Assembly: GCF_003473485.1 (NCBI RefSeq)
Contig: NC_053046.1
Location: forward strand, 12,472,001 to 12,536,000
Reading direction: 5' to 3'
Source: Medicago truncatula
Lineage: Eukaryota > Streptophyta > Magnoliopsida > Fabales > Fabaceae
Length of the DNA: 64,000 bases
The notes beneath the pieces were generated by a model. The model saw only the letters and a list, made by a program, of their open reading frames with translations, was not told where the DNA came from and searched no databases. Both the position numbers and the translations under genes were made by a program. Positions 62,439 through 64,000 of the stretch are shown here, in pieces (within the stretch, counting starts at the first letter, position 1; each line of letters begins with the position of its first letter).

Positions 62439-64000
62439 TAAGTTTACAGGTTAATCATAGAGAGAGAGAGAGAGTTGAAGAAGAATGTTTCTGTTTTCCG
62501 GCGGCGTTGCGGCTGTTGTGTTCTTCTTGAAACATAGTACTTGTTTTTGTCTGTGATCTTTTCTGTTTCAATTTCAATTTTATTATCTTTTATGTTTTTT
62601 TTCCTCTCATTTTCAATGGATTTTTAGAGGGAGCTTTTTTTTTGGCACAACCTCAAATCTTTAATTTTTTAAAATTGAGAAATAAAAAAAGATATATTAT
62701 CACGATAAAACTTTATTTTTTGAAAATAGAGAAATGACAAGTGCATTTACATTACAAATAGAGAATTTTTATTGGCAATGGTTAAGGAATCTATTAGTAG
62801 AAATTTTGTCTTGAAAATACAAATTTTTACTTTTGTCTCGGGTAATAATTACACAACTCTTCGTTGTAAAGTTACTTGTTTTAATACTTTAACCAATGCC
62901 ATTGGGGCATTAGTTAGCATTTTCCTAAATTTTAATATATTTTTGGTGTAAATTGGGTATCCTCTACACACATCCGTATGACCCAAATGGGCGGCAAGCT
63001 CTCCCTAAAAGTTTTGACGATGTTGCATGCTAAGGCTGAATTTGAAGGCAAGACATTGGTTAAGCTAGAAGAGACATGTGTCGTCTCATCTGAGCGTTTT
63101 TGGGTATTATAAATATTAATATATGTATATGAAATACATTTTTTTTATCAATCTATTGTGATTCTATCGGATTCGAAGGACCCATCTATGCAATTGTGTT
63201 CCAGAGAATCTACACTTAACACAAAAAATACATCTTTTGTATCTTTTGTAGTAACAACACAATGTACTAATTTCTTTTAAACAAAACACACAATGCACTT
63301 TTTTGTGTTGTTGAAAGTCCAAGTATATTTTAAAATTTCAACCAATATTTATATTTGAAGTATTAGCAAAGGTGTCATTTCAACACTCACTCAAACACTT
63401 CCTTTTTAATTGCGTAAAATATATGTGTCTCCCACCACTTATGTGGATCCCATTTTTAAAGTATAATAACCACGTTAATTTTACTCAATAAAAGAGAGTG
63501 TTTGAATGATCGTTAAAAAGAGACTGTTGTAAGCACTCCTCTTATATTTATATTCCTGAATTACTGTACAGATATTTTTACAGATTTGATGTATGGTCAC
63601 TGAAGGTTATTCTTATGAAATTCATGGAAATAATCTAGCAAGTTTACATACTTACATTGTGTATTCTCTTTTACTAAAAAACACGGCCTCTGAATCACCT
63701 TACCTCTTTATTAAGTTCTTTACTATTAACAACCATCTTACAAACATTATTGCAAATATGTGTCACACATCTAAATGTTCTTTTAATGATTTAGTATTTA
63801 GTGTGCCTAGCATTTGATGCTTCTAGCACTACAGTTTTACTGATCTTGTGCTGGTTTACAACAGCAACAAATAACATTATGATACTTTAGGTAAAGAATG
63901 AACTCAACAATACACAACACATACATGTACATATTTAATCCGACCGAGTTCTAAAATTAGAACCTCGTTGATTCTCTTCCTCTTCGAAAATTTGATAATA
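62439..64000. other. Upstream of PPR gene, no further gene
   Basis: Starts with a GA repeat (62459-62475) in the PPR leader. I see nothing coding in the remainder; 62895-62930 has a short GGGGCATTAGTTAGCATTTT remnant of the MITE-end motif seen at 24463-25555 and 27668-27822. Confidence 0.5.

Overview
This is plant nuclear DNA: AT-rich, with GT-AG introns, plant-specific gene families, and many miniature inverted-repeat transposons (MITEs) and SINEs. The gene set and the repeats (for example the TAA/TTA-flanked 'GGGCCTGTTTGGAT' Tourist-like MITEs) suggest a legume close to Medicago; that assignment is inference. I rebuilt seven intact protein-coding genes plus one partial gene copy and one pseudogene. 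Most genes were assembled from several exons by matching splice sites and reading phase.

Layout. 103-4170 (+): a plastid fibrillin (PAP3/FBN2-like), 3 exons. 7390-9671 (-): a 191-residue plant-conserved protein of unknown function, 2 exons. 13543-14034 (+): a 132-residue single-pass membrane protein, 2 exons. 14-25 kb: no gene, dense with nested MITEs. 25.8-26.3 kb (-): a 5'-truncated copy of the last exon of the next gene. 28028-32051 (-): an RRM protein of the BPA1 (binding partner of ACD11) family, 5 exons. 34573-38110 (+): a vacuolar/prevacuolar Qa-SNARE of the SYP22 group, 7 exons. 42416-45040 (+): a small protein resembling SAMBA, the plant APC/C regulator, 3 exons. 46.58-48.86 kb (-): a dead MAP kinase kinase gene split by a 1,417-bp insertion. 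50812-54658 (-): a class A1 heat stress transcription factor, 2 exons. 60183-62438 (-): an intronless P-class PPR protein with three near-identical consecutive repeats.

The genes do not form one pathway. The order BPA1-family / SYP2-family / SAMBA / HSFA1 matches, from memory, neighbours that Arabidopsis spreads over several duplicated blocks (At5g16820-16840, At4g17720-17750, At5g46860-46870, At1g32310-32330). The window may therefore keep an older, less fractionated arrangement.

The most instructive structures are in the accessory DNA. A Stowaway-like MITE carries two hAT-type MITEs, each with a perfect 8-bp target duplication, and an uninterrupted relative of the host element lies 9 kb away. 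A SINE has a perfect 16-bp target duplication, and a second SINE is split by a hAT-type MITE. The MAP kinase kinase pseudogene holds an insertion with a 10-bp target duplication whose relative age can be ordered. Tandem duplications occur at several scales (64, 73, 77, 105 and 196 bp and about 2.26 kb). No convincing new multi-gene system was found.
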